11,006 bases of DNA. Source: Clostridiales bacterium UBA929 (lineage in GTDB: Bacteria > Bacillota > Clostridia > Oscillospirales > UBA929). Under the pieces are notes generated by a model. That model was given only the letters and a program-made list of their open reading frames with translations, searched no databases and was not told the origin of the DNA. The stretch is taken from the NCBI GenBank assembly GCA_002293625.1, contig DBDP01000017.1, positions 3,778 to 14,783 on the forward strand, read 5' to 3'. Shown one piece after another: positions 1 to 6,960 of the stretch (position 1 is the first letter of the stretch; every line of letters starts with the position of its first letter). The position numbers and the translations under genes are program-made.

Positions 1-350
1 CCCGCCACAACATCGGTTCACTGCCCGTTTGCTCCCTAGACGGGAAGCTGCGCGGGATGATTACGGATCGCGACATCGTTCTGCGCTGCGTCGCGACCGA
101 GAGCGACCCGCAGTCAACGCGGGTGCGCGAGATTATGACGCGGGGCGTGGTGTCGGTGTCGCCCGACGACGACGTTCGCGAGGCGGCACACAAAATGGCG
201 CACGAGCAGGTACGGCGTCTGCCGGTGGTCAGCGCGGGCGGCTCGGTGGTGGGTATGCTGTCCCTCGGCGATATGGCGAAAAGCCGCGCTTTGGAGATGG
301 AAGCCGCCAACGCACTGAGCGAAATCAGCGTGAATATCAAGAAAGTGTAA
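1..350 (+). CDS. CBS-domain protein, 3' part (5' end outside window)
   Basis: The open frame enters from the left edge (first whole codon at 3) and stops at 348-350, giving about 115 visible residues. The visible part holds the end of one CBS motif (GSLPV, then a G-MITDRDIV stretch typical of the end of a CBS repeat) and a complete second CBS motif starting near REIMTRGVVSVSPDDDV and ending at RLPVV...G-VVGMLSLGDMAK. Stand-alone two-CBS proteins are usually about 140-150 aa and bind adenosine nucleotides as regulatory modules; that is family knowledge, and the ligand here is unknown. The remaining N-terminus should be only a few tens of residues upstream. A terminator-like hairpin follows directly, so the gene is probably not cotranscribed with rpsB. 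The ATG at 57 lies inside the first CBS motif and is not the start. Confident of the family, not of the role. Confidence 0.88.
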   Translation, partial: RHNIGSLPVCSLDGKLRGMITDRDIVLRCVATESDPQSTRVREIMTRGVVSVSPDDDVREAAHKMAHEQVRRLPVVSAGGSVVGMLSLGDMAKSRALEMEAANALSEISVNIKKV

Positions 351-357
351 AAAAATA

Positions 358-386
358 TTGCAAATCCGCGAGGCGCGTGGTATAAT
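358..386 (+). promoter_or_regulatory. rpsB-tsf promoter (sigma-A type, extended -10)
   Basis: TTGCAA (358-363) as -35, a 17 bp spacer, then TATAAT (381-386) as -10, preceded by TG at 378-379 to give the extended -10 form TGnTATAAT. The expected transcription start is near 393. That start is inside the 3' arm of the upstream terminator-like stem, so the new transcript lacks the 5' arm and would not be terminated there. Confidence 0.85.
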
Positions 387-402
387 ACCTCCGCGCCTTT
401 TT
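371..402 (+). terminator. Terminator-like hairpin after the CBS gene
   Basis: AGGCGCG (371-377) pairs perfectly with CGCGCCT (392-398), followed by a T run (398-402). The apex can pair further, because GGTAT (379-383) is complementary to ATACC (385-389). This would end the CBS transcript about 50 nt after its stop codon. The -10 box of the rpsB promoter lies within the apex. Confidence 0.6.
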
Positions 403-486
403 CGTCCGCCGAATCGGCGGGCGGCGCAAATACACACGCACGCGCCCAGGCTCCGCGCGTGCGGAGGTTAAGGAGGAGCAACCCAT
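393..486 (+). promoter_or_regulatory. Structured 5' leader of rpsB mRNA
   Basis: The roughly 94 nt leader contains two perfect hairpins: CCGCCG (406-411) with CGGCGG (415-420) around a 3 nt loop, and CGCACGCGC (437-445) with GCGCGTGCG (455-463) around a 9 nt loop (446-454). The Shine-Dalgarno AAGGAGG (470-476) begins 7 nt after the second hairpin, 10 nt before the ATG. The loop carries CTCC (451-454), complementary to GGAG in the Shine-Dalgarno (472-475), so a pseudoknot that hides the ribosome site is possible. Autoregulation of rpsB by S2 is known in gammaproteobacteria; whether this leader works that way is inference. I do not recognise a catalogued riboswitch. Confidence 0.45.
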
Positions 487-1254
487 ATGGCAGTCGTATC
501 CATGAAGCAGTTACTTGAAGCGGGTGTGCATTTCGGTCATCAGACACGCCGCTGGAACCCCAAGATGGCACAGTTTATCTTCACCGAACGCAACGGCATC
601 TACATCATTGACCTGCAAAAGACCGTCCGCAAACTAGAAGAGGCGTACAACTTCGTCCGCGATATCGCGATGGAGGGGCAGTCACTTTTGTTTGTGGGAA
701 CCAAGAAGCAGGCACAGGAAGCGATCCGCGAGGAAGCGGAACGGGTGGACATGTTCTTTGTCAACGCCCGCTGGCTCGGCGGTATGCTGACCAATTTCAA
801 AACCATGCGCCGCCGCGTCGACCGCCTCAACCAGCTTAAGAAGATGGAAGAGGACGGCACCTTTGAGATGCTCCCCAAGAAGGAAGTTATCAAGCTGCGC
901 GGCGAGATCCAAAAGCTCGTAAAATACCTCGGCGGCGTGAAGGATATGAACCGTCTGCCCGGCGCGCTGTTCATCGTCGATCCGCGCAAGGAGCGCAACG
1001 CGATCGCCGAAGCCCGTAAGCTGGGCGTACCGATCGTCGCGATTGTGGACACCAACTGCGACCCGGACGAAATCGATTATCCCATCCCCGGCAACGACGA
1101 CGCGATTCGCGCCATCAAGCTCATCTCGCAGACAATGGCCAACGCCGTCCTTGAAGGCCGGCAGGGTCAGCAGGGCGCGGCCGCGCTCGATAACGATGAC
1201 GAACCGGAAGCCGAAAATACAGAAGAAGAAGCAAAAGAAGGAGGCGCGGAATAA
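487..1254 (+). CDS. rpsB: 30S ribosomal protein S2
   Basis: Structural protein of the small ribosomal subunit, 255 aa, needed for joining S1-type proteins and for mRNA binding near the platform. The sequence is unmistakable: MKQLLEAGVHFGHQTRRWNPKM at the N-terminus, FVGTKKQAQ, NARWLGGMLTNF, GALFIVDPRKE, and VAIVDTNCDP-EIDYPIPGNDDA near residues 185-210. The last 25 or so residues form an acidic tail rich in E, D and A, which varies between species. The start is supported by AAGGAGG at 470-476, 10 nt upstream. The stop codon shares one base with the tsf start (TAATG at 1252-1256), so the two are translationally coupled in one operon. Confidence 0.99.
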   Translation: MAVVSMKQLLEAGVHFGHQTRRWNPKMAQFIFTERNGIYIIDLQKTVRKLEEAYNFVRDIAMEGQSLLFVGTKKQAQEAIREEAERVDMFFVNARWLGGMLTNFKTMRRRVDRLNQLKKMEEDGTFEMLPKKEVIKLRGEIQKLVKYLGGVKDMNRLPGALFIVDPRKERNAIAEARKLGVPIVAIVDTNCDPDEIDYPIPGNDDAIRAIKLISQTMANAVLEGRQGQQGAAALDNDDEPEAENTEEEAKEGGAE

Positions 1255-2177
1255 TGCCTTTTACCGCTAAGGACGTACAGACGCTGCGTGAAATGACCGG
1301 CGTCGGCATGATGGATTGCAAAAAGGCGCTGACCGAGACCGACGGCAATATCGACAAAGCGGTCGAGGTGCTGCGCGAGAAGGGTATGGCCGCCGCCGCC
1401 AAAAAGGCATCGAGAATCGCCGCCGACGGCATGTGCTACGCAGCCGTAAACGATAGCGGCGCGGGCGTCGTTGTGGAATGCAACAGCGAAACCGACTTCG
1501 TCGCGAAGAACGAACAGTTTATCGACTTTGTCAAAACCACCGCCAATGTCGTTATGAAAGAAAACCCCGCCGACGTTGAGGCTTTGAAAAACTGCGATGC
1601 CGGAAACGGGCAGACCGTCGGTGCCGTGCTGACCGATTTGGTGCTCAAGATCGGCGAGAACATGCAGATTCGCCGCTTTGAGCGTTACGCAGAGCCGACC
1701 AACGCCGCGTATGTCCACATGGGCGGCAAAATCGCCGTACTGGTGCATATGGACGTATCCGACAACCTCAAGGGAAACCCCGCCGTCACCGAACTGGGAC
1801 GCGACGTCGCGATGCAGATCGCAGCGATGCGCCCGCAGTGGCTTGACGAGAGTGACGCCGATGCCGATACGGTCGCGAAAGAGCGCGAGATTCTAACGGC
1901 GCAGGTAAAGCAGGATGAGAAAAACGCCGGAAAACCCGACGCGGTTGTGGAGAAGATCGTCGAGGGGCGGATCAGAAAATACCTCGCCGACGTGTGTTTG
2001 CTGATGCAACCGTACGTCAAAGAAAATAAGCTCTCCGTTGGGCAGCATGTGGCGGAGGTCGCGAAATCCCTCGGCGGCGAAATCAAGGTTACCCGATTTA
2101 CCCGTTTCGAAAAGGGCGAGGGGCTAGAAAAACGCGTGGACGATTTGGCGGCGGAAGTCGCGAAGATGGTACAATAA
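1254..2177 (+). CDS. tsf: Translation elongation factor Ts
   Basis: Guanine nucleotide exchange factor that releases GDP from EF-Tu in the cytoplasm. The 307 aa protein has the N-terminal UBA-like EF-Tu binding domain (residues about 1-55, with TGVGMMDCKKAL at 15-26) and the core domain containing TDFVA at 80-84, whose Asp and Phe insert into EF-Tu near the Mg site in known structures. Length is close to the family norm (about 280-310). It has AAGGAGG at 1238-1244, 9 nt before the ATG, and overlaps the rpsB stop by one base. A strong terminator follows at once. In many Firmicutes pyrH and frr come next, but neither is present here. Confidence 0.99.
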   Translation: MPFTAKDVQTLREMTGVGMMDCKKALTETDGNIDKAVEVLREKGMAAAAKKASRIAADGMCYAAVNDSGAGVVVECNSETDFVAKNEQFIDFVKTTANVVMKENPADVEALKNCDAGNGQTVGAVLTDLVLKIGENMQIRRFERYAEPTNAAYVHMGGKIAVLVHMDVSDNLKGNPAVTELGRDVAMQIAAMRPQWLDESDADADTVAKEREILTAQVKQDEKNAGKPDAVVEKIVEGRIRKYLADVCLLMQPYVKENKLSVGQHVAEVAKSLGGEIKVTRFTRFEKGEGLEKRVDDLAAEVAKMVQ

Positions 2178-2182
2178 TCAGC

Positions 2183-2215
2183 AATGGGGCGGTCACAACG
2201 ACCGCCCCATTTTTT
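2183..2215 (+). terminator. Intrinsic terminator of rpsB-tsf
   Basis: A perfect 12 bp stem, AATGGGGCGGTC (2183-2194) with GACCGCCCCATT (2200-2211), a 5 nt loop ACAAC, and a T run through 2215. It begins 6 nt after the tsf stop codon. Confidence 0.95.
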
Positions 2216-2228
2216 AACATACATGCTG

Positions 2229-2296
2229 GGGACGATTCGCAATCGTCCCGTCGTTTTTTACCACGCGGGTCATGCGGGCGATCCGCGAGTCTCCCG
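2229..2296 (+). repeat. Composite palindromic repeat, copy A (upstream of the kinase)
   Basis: First part: GGGACGATT (2229-2237), loop CGC, AATCGTCCC (2241-2249), a perfect 9 bp palindrome, followed by a T run at 2254-2259 that could make it a backup terminator. Second part: GCGGGCGA (2274-2281) and GTCTCCC (2289-2295), an imperfect inverted pair. The same two parts in the same order and orientation recur downstream of the kinase gene at 6735-6814. This resembles the short intergenic palindromic repeats found in many copies in clostridial genomes; the family name is unknown to me. Confidence 0.6.
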
Positions 2297-2327
2297 TTCA
2301 ATTGTCGCACATGCCCAAAAAAAATGA

Positions 2328-2357
2328 TTGCTATGACCGCGCGTTTGGGTGTATAAT
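2328..2357 (+). promoter_or_regulatory. Promoter of the hybrid kinase gene
   Basis: TTGCTA (2328-2333) as a 4/6 match to the -35, an 18 bp spacer, and a perfect TATAAT (2352-2357). The expected start is near 2364, giving a leader of about 45 nt before the ATG at 2409. No clear operator was seen. Confidence 0.7.
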
Positions 2358-2408
2358 ACACTTGCTCTTAGTGGGTGGTTCTGTTGGCATGGGAAGGAAT
2401 GGTTGTTT

Positions 2409-5400
2409 ATGGGTTCGGGAAGCACGCACTCAAAAGACCTTTTTGCCGAACTTCAGAGGTTGGCTGCTTCTGAAAACGGTTTTAATGATACATTGAATGC
2501 TGACGGGTTGCCGCCCGAAGACCGTGACCTTGCCCATCTGTTTAACCGGGTGCTAAAGCGATTAAAGACCGCGACAGAATACGACTTGATGAAGTACAAA
2601 CTCGCGAGCAACGCGCTCAAAGTCGGTCATTGGGATATGGACGTGAATGACAACGATCCCCTTAATTCGGTCAATCGGTTTACATGGTCGCAGGAACTGC
2701 GCCACATGCTCGGGTTTACGGACGAAAGAGATTTCCCCAATATCCTGTCGAGTTGGTCGGATCGTTTGCTCCCGGAGGAGAAATATGTTGTTTTAGACGC
2801 TTTTTCGGCACATTTGCATGACCGCACCGGGAAAATTCCGTTCAATATAGAGTACGGTATGGTCACAAAAAGCGGCGAAATTCGTTATTTCCATGCGTTT
2901 GGCGAGACACTGCGTGATGAGGATGGCACGCCGCTGCGGGTGGCGGGCGCTCTGGAGGATATTACCGAGCGGGTTCGGCAAGAGGAATTGTTAACCAACA
3001 TCCTCAACAATTTGGATGCCATCATCTTGGCAACGGTTCCCGAAACCGGCGAGATTTTGTTTATCAACGACAAAAACAAAGCCTTTTTCGGCGTGGAAGA
3101 TAAAGACGGAACAGGAATCCCGTGTTTTGAGTTTCTGCACGGACGGTCGAAGCGGTGCGATTACTGCCCGTTCACCGAAATCGAGAAGACCCCGGATATG
3201 GTGGTTCAATGGGAACCCTCCGACCCGCATATAGAGCGCGTATTCCGTATGACAGCGATGCTGATCGACTGGCCCGGCGGGAAGAAAGCGCACCTTGAGT
3301 TTGGTGTGGACATTACCGAAGCCAAGCGCTCGCAGGAGATACTGATAAATATCTTGAACAGTTTAGACGCGCTCATTTTGGCGACGATTCCCAATACCGG
3401 CGAGATTCTGTTTATCAACGATAAATACAAATCTTTTTGCGGCGTGGACGGTGACGGCATCGGACAGCGGTGTTATACCTTTTTACACGGTAAAACCGAG
3501 CGGTGCGCTCACTGCCCGTGCGGCCGGCTTTTGAAAGCACCCGGTGAGGTTGTCCGTTGGGAGGCATATATTCCGGAAAAAGATATAACACACAGCATGA
3601 CATCACTGCTGATTAACTGGCCGGGCGGAAAGAAAGCCGAACTTGACTTCGGGGTAGACATTTCCGAGAGAAAACGGGCGAAGGAAGCGCTCGAAAAGCG
3701 CGAAAAGATGCTCGATATCATGAACCGCGCGGCGCTTGTCCTTCTGTCAAGGAAAGATGAAACGTTTGAGGACGCTATGACGGAGGGCGCGCGTCTGATA
3801 TCCGGCATAGCGCAGCATATCGACCGCATGTCGATATCCCGTAACATACAAATGCCGGACGGTTTGTACGCATCGCAAATCTATCGCTGGACAAAAGATA
3901 AGGGAAGTGCCACTGATGTTTTAGAGAATCTACAGGTAAATCCATATGCCCGGGATATTCCGCGCTGGGAGACTATTCTGTCGAGCGGCGAATGCGTCAA
4001 CGGTTTGGTACGCGATATGCCGGAGGCCGATGCGCTGAAACACTTCGGATGCTTGGCTCTTGTCGCAATCCCGATTATTGTTGAGGATGTTTTTTGGGGG
4101 TTTGTCCTTTTTGAGAATCTGACGAACGAACAGGTTTTTACAGAGGATGAAGCCGACATGCTGCGTTCCGCGAGTTTCATGCTGGCGAACGTTGTCATCC
4201 GCAACGAAGAGGCAAAAATCATCCGAGAGGCCGACGAACACGCGAAACTGATGCTGAACGCGACTCCGTTGAGCTGTACATTGTGGAGTAGCGACCACAA
4301 AGTGATCGACTGCAACGACGCCACGGTGTCGCTGTTTGGTCTTTCGCACAGGAGCGAACTCGCGGAAAAGTTTTTTGACTGCTGTCCAGAAATCCAGCCA
4401 GACGGGCGGCCTACAAAAGAAGTGCTGCATTATGACATCAACAAGGCACTTAAAGAGGGACGCTTGGTTCATGAGTGTATGCACCAGACATTAAGCGGCA
4501 CACCGATTCCCGCAGAGGTATCAATGATACGGGTCAAGGAAAAAGCAGGATATGTTGTAGCCGCCTATGTGCGTGATCTGCGCGAGCAAAAGCGAATGAT
4601 GTCTGAGATTGAACGGCAAAACGTTCTCCTGCACGCGGTCAACCGCATGTCCACCATTCTGCTGCAAACAAACGCGAACGACTTTGAGAGCGATCTGCTT
4701 TGCTCTATGGGAATTATGGCGGAAGCCATTGATGTCGATCGTGTGACTATATGGAAAAACTTCATTAAAGACGGCAACCTATACGCTTCCCGAATCCACG
4801 AATGGTGGAATATCACACCCGATCAGAGCGCGCCATTATTGAAGGAGTCCTCGTACCGGGACGATTTGCCGGAATGGTTGGAAACGCTTTCGACGGGGTT
4901 TTGTGTAACCGGAAATGTAAGCACATTTACTGAAAATGAGAAAAGAGTGCTGATACCACAGGGTGTCGAGTCGATTTTAGTAGTGCCGATTTTCTTCAAG
5001 GGACAGTTTTGGGGTTACTTAGGTTTTGACAATTGCTATCGTGAACGTCTGTTTTCAATAAACGAAGAAGCCATCATCCGCTCCGCAAGCGAACTGATTG
5101 CCGATGCCCTGATTCGTAACGATATGGAGGAAGAGCTTCGCGATGTCGCGGAGGATTTGCAAATCGCATTGACAGAAGCGCAGTCCGCAAACCGCGCGAA
5201 AAGTGACTTCCTCTCACGCATGAGCCATGAAATGCGTACTCCGCTGAATGCCGTTATCGGTATGACGACGATCGGGAAATCCATGATGGATTCGGAAAAG
5301 AAAGACTATGCCTTCAGCAAAATAGACGACGCCTCCAAACACCTGCTCGGAGTTATTAACGATGTTCTCGATATGTCGAAGATAGAGGCGAACAAGCTGG

Positions 5401-6713
5401 AACTATCAAGCGCCGATTTCGTATTTGACAGGCTGCTGCAAAAGGCGGTCAATGTTGTCAACTTCCGCGTGGAGGAGCGTAAGCAATCGCTGTATGTCAA
5501 CATAGACCGCGACATTCCGGCCTCTCTGATCGGTGACGATCAGCGGCTATCGCAGGTCATTACGAACCTTTTATCCAATGCCGTTAAATTTACGCCGGAA
5601 GGCGGCACTATCCGTCTTGAAGCGAAGCTGCTCTCGGAGGAAAACGGCCTTTGCCGTGTGCAAATCAGCGTTTCCGATACTGGGATCGGTCTCACCGAGG
5701 AGCAGAAATCGCGTATCTTCCGTTCGTTTGAGCAGGCGGATATCGGTACGTCGCGCCAATACGGCGGCACGGGGCTGGGGCTTTCCATCTCCAAGCGGAT
5801 CGTAGAATTGATGGACGGTGAAATATGGGTGCAGTCCGAAGCGGGACAAGGCGCGACGTTCACCTTCACGGCGGTGTTCCGGCGCGGCGAAGGGTCGCAC
5901 AAACGCCTGCTCGCGAAAGATGTCAACTGGGATAATATCCGCATTTTCGCCGTGGACGACGACCGGGAAGTCCGTGACTTTTTCATGACGGTTTCCGCGA
6001 ATTTGGAGATATCCTGCGAGGTCGCCGCCAGCGGTGAGGAAGCAATAGACCTGTTGGACAAAGACTGCGGGTATGACATTTACTTTATTGACTGGAAACT
6101 GCCCGGCATGAACGGCATTGAGCTTGCGAACAGCATTCGTTGCAAGCTGCCGCCGGAATCTCTTGTGCTGCTGTTTTCTTCCACCGACTGGAGTGTCATC
6201 GAAAACGACGCCCGCGCAGCCGGAATCAACAAGTTCCTTCAAAAGCCTTTGTTCCAGACAGACATCGTAGACGTCATTAACGAAAGCCTTGGGCTGGATC
6301 ATAAGCAGACGTTACGGTACAGCGCCCCCGACAATTTTGCGGGCAGCTGCATTTTGCTCGCGGAGGACGTGGAAATCAACCGCGAAGTGGTGTTCGCCCT
6401 GCTGGAACCGTTGAATCTCACCATCGAATGCGCCGCGGACGGCGCACAGGCGTTACGGATGTTTGAGGAAGAGCCGGAACGGTACGATCTGATATTTATG
6501 GATATCCAAATGCCGATTATCGACGGATACGAAGCGACGCGCCTCATACGCGCGCTGGATATCCCCCGCGCAAAAACCGTTCCGATCGTCGCGATGACGG
6601 CCAATGTGTTCCGCGAGGACATTGAACGGTGCTTAGAAGCGGGTATGGACGCGCACATCGGCAAACCGATTATTATGGACGACGTAATTGCTGTGCTGAA
6701 GAGATATTTGTAG
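2409..6713 (+). CDS. Soluble hybrid sensor histidine kinase (PAS x3, GAF-PAS-GAF, HisKA, HATPase, two receivers)
   Basis: A 1434 aa phosphorelay kinase. Domains in order: PAS (about 63-187); two tandem PAS copies (197-313, 314-429), each with C-x10-C-x2-C-P (C239/C250/C253 and C355/C366/C369); GAF (about 434-600); PAS (about 608-735); GAF (about 740-905); a helical linker; HisKA with SHEMRTPLNAV and phosphoacceptor H940; HATPase with N-box N1057, DTGIGL at 1090-1095 and GGTGLGL at 1119-1125; receiver 1 (D1183-D1185, phosphoacceptor D1228, K1279); receiver 2 (E1319/D1320, D1365, K1419). All catalytic residues are present. I see no membrane segment or signal peptide, so it should be cytosolic. 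Start: ATG 2409 has GGAAGGA 10 nt upstream; the longer in-frame GTG at 2349 overlaps the promoter -10. No response regulator with an output domain or HPt gene is adjacent. The signal is unknown. Confidence 0.95.
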   Translation: MGSGSTHSKDLFAELQRLAASENGFNDTLNADGLPPEDRDLAHLFNRVLKRLKTATEYDLMKYKLASNALKVGHWDMDVNDNDPLNSVNRFTWSQELRHMLGFTDERDFPNILSSWSDRLLPEEKYVVLDAFSAHLHDRTGKIPFNIEYGMVTKSGEIRYFHAFGETLRDEDGTPLRVAGALEDITERVRQEELLTNILNNLDAIILATVPETGEILFINDKNKAFFGVEDKDGTGIPCFEFLHGRSKRCDYCPFTEIEKTPDMVVQWEPSDPHIERVFRMTAMLIDWPGGKKAHLEFGVDITEAKRSQEILINILNSLDALILATIPNTGEILFINDKYKSFCGVDGDGIGQRCYTFLHGKTERCAHCPCGRLLKAPGEVVRWEAYIPEKDITHSMTSLLINWPGGKKAELDFGVDISERKRAKEALEKREKMLDIMNRAALVLLSRKDETFEDAMTEGARLISGIAQHIDRMSISRNIQMPDGLYASQIYRWTKDKGSATDVLENLQVNPYARDIPRWETILSSGECVNGLVRDMPEADALKHFGCLALVAIPIIVEDVFWGFVLFENLTNEQVFTEDEADMLRSASFMLANVVIRNEEAKIIREADEHAKLMLNATPLSCTLWSSDHKVIDCNDATVSLFGLSHRSELAEKFFDCCPEIQPDGRPTKEVLHYDINKALKEGRLVHECMHQTLSGTPIPAEVSMIRVKEKAGYVVAAYVRDLREQKRMMSEIERQNVLLHAVNRMSTILLQTNANDFESDLLCSMGIMAEAIDVDRVTIWKNFIKDGNLYASRIHEWWNITPDQSAPLLKESSYRDDLPEWLETLSTGFCVTGNVSTFTENEKRVLIPQGVESILVVPIFFKGQFWGYLGFDNCYRERLFSINEEAIIRSASELIADALIRNDMEEELRDVAEDLQIALTEAQSANRAKSDFLSRMSHEMRTPLNAVIGMTTIGKSMMDSEKKDYAFSKIDDASKHLLGVINDVLDMSKIEANKLELSSADFVFDRLLQKAVNVVNFRVEERKQSLYVNIDRDIPASLIGDDQRLSQVITNLLSNAVKFTPEGGTIRLEAKLLSEENGLCRVQISVSDTGIGLTEEQKSRIFRSFEQADIGTSRQYGGTGLGLSISKRIVELMDGEIWVQSEAGQGATFTFTAVFRRGEGSHKRLLAKDVNWDNIRIFAVDDDREVRDFFMTVSANLEISCEVAASGEEAIDLLDKDCGYDIYFIDWKLPGMNGIELANSIRCKLPPESLVLLFSSTDWSVIENDARAAGINKFLQKPLFQTDIVDVINESLGLDHKQTLRYSAPDNFAGSCILLAEDVEINREVVFALLEPLNLTIECAADGAQALRMFEEEPERYDLIFMDIQMPIIDGYEATRLIRALDIPRAKTVPIVAMTANVFREDIERCLEAGMDAHIGKPIIMDDVIAVLKRYL
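2997..3695 (+). repeat. Tandem internal duplication of a Cys-PAS unit in the kinase
   Basis: Two coding units of about 350 nt (2997-3347 and 3348-3695) are alike in protein and partly in DNA. Shared blocks include NILN-LDA-ILAT-P-TGEILFIND, the C-x10-C-x2-C-P stretch, WPGGKKA and FGVDI-E-KR. The DNA match is long around 3046 and 3397, where both copies read ACCGGCGAGATT. The offset is 117 residues at the start and 116 at the cysteines. The remaining similarity at DNA level suggests a duplication that is not very old. Confidence 0.85.
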
Positions 6714-6734
6714 GGCGCGACGTTTCCCCGTCTT

Positions 6735-6814
6735 GTAGGGACGATCGCCCCCGATCGTCCGCGAAAATATAAGCGTTGTAACCATTGCGGGCGACCGAGG
6801 ACGGTCTCCCCTAC
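6735..6814 (+). repeat. Palindromic repeat element, copy B (downstream of the kinase)
   Basis: An 80 bp element bounded by GTAGGG (6735-6740) and its inverse CCCTAC (6809-6814). Inside are a perfect palindrome GGACGATCG (6739-6747), loop CCCC, CGATCGTCC (6752-6760), and a second imperfect pair built on GACCG (6793-6797) and CGGTC (6802-6806) within GCGGGCGA...GTCTCCC. The layout matches copy A at 2229-2296. TTGTAGGG also occurs at 6708-6715, where it contains the kinase stop codon. Terminal inverted repeats suggest a MITE-like or REP-like unit; no open frame of its own was found. Confidence 0.6.
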
Positions 6815-6830
6815 CTCGTCCCCATCGTAG

Positions 6831-6870
6831 CCCCCTTCCGTCGGAAGGGGGTGGCGTCCGTATGGACGCC
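6831..6870 (+). repeat. Two adjacent perfect hairpins in the kinase-gntR intergenic region
   Basis: CCCCCTTCC (6831-6839) with GGAAGGGGG (6843-6851), loop GTC, is followed after one base by GGCGTCC (6853-6859) with GGACGCC (6864-6870), loop GTAT. The string GGACGCCGG recurs at 6932-6940. Neither hairpin has a T run, so neither is a standard terminator. They are part of a 336 bp gap (6714-7049) that holds only repeats, the next promoter and the operator; I see no gene in it. Confidence 0.6.
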
Positions 6871-6940
6871 GGGGGATGTACGCGCTTTACCACGGACGCA
6901 CAATGCATACCTCTGCGGGGACGGGGGTTTCGGACGCCGG

Positions 6941-6960
6941 AGAAATTTTGTTAAATTTCT
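6941..6960 (+). other. AT-rich hairpin just upstream of the gntR promoter
   Basis: AGAAATTT (6941-6948), loop TGTT, AAATTTCT (6953-6960), a perfect 8 bp stem ending 2 nt before the -35 box and followed by TCTT. It could be a weak terminator for readthrough from the kinase gene, an UP-like AT-rich element for the next promoter, or a regulator site. The sequence alone does not decide. Confidence 0.4.

Noticed and set aside
1167..1748. 193-codon open frame on the minus strand across rpsB and tsf
   Set aside because: Antisense to two certain genes, composition typical of a shadow frame, no ribosome site or domain seen.
2349..2408. Longer start for the kinase at GTG 2349
   Set aside because: It overlaps the -10 TATAAT (2352-2357), so it would not be on the transcript; ATG 2409 has a proper ribosome site.
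5571..6302. 243-codon open frame on the minus strand within the kinase gene
   Set aside because: It runs antisense to conserved HATPase and receiver coding sequence, has no recognisable domain, and open antisense frames are common in GC-rich genes.
2229..6814. A compound transposon carrying the kinase
   Set aside because: No transposase or integrase frame was found in or near the repeats and no target-site duplication could be identified, so only the repeat pairing is reported.
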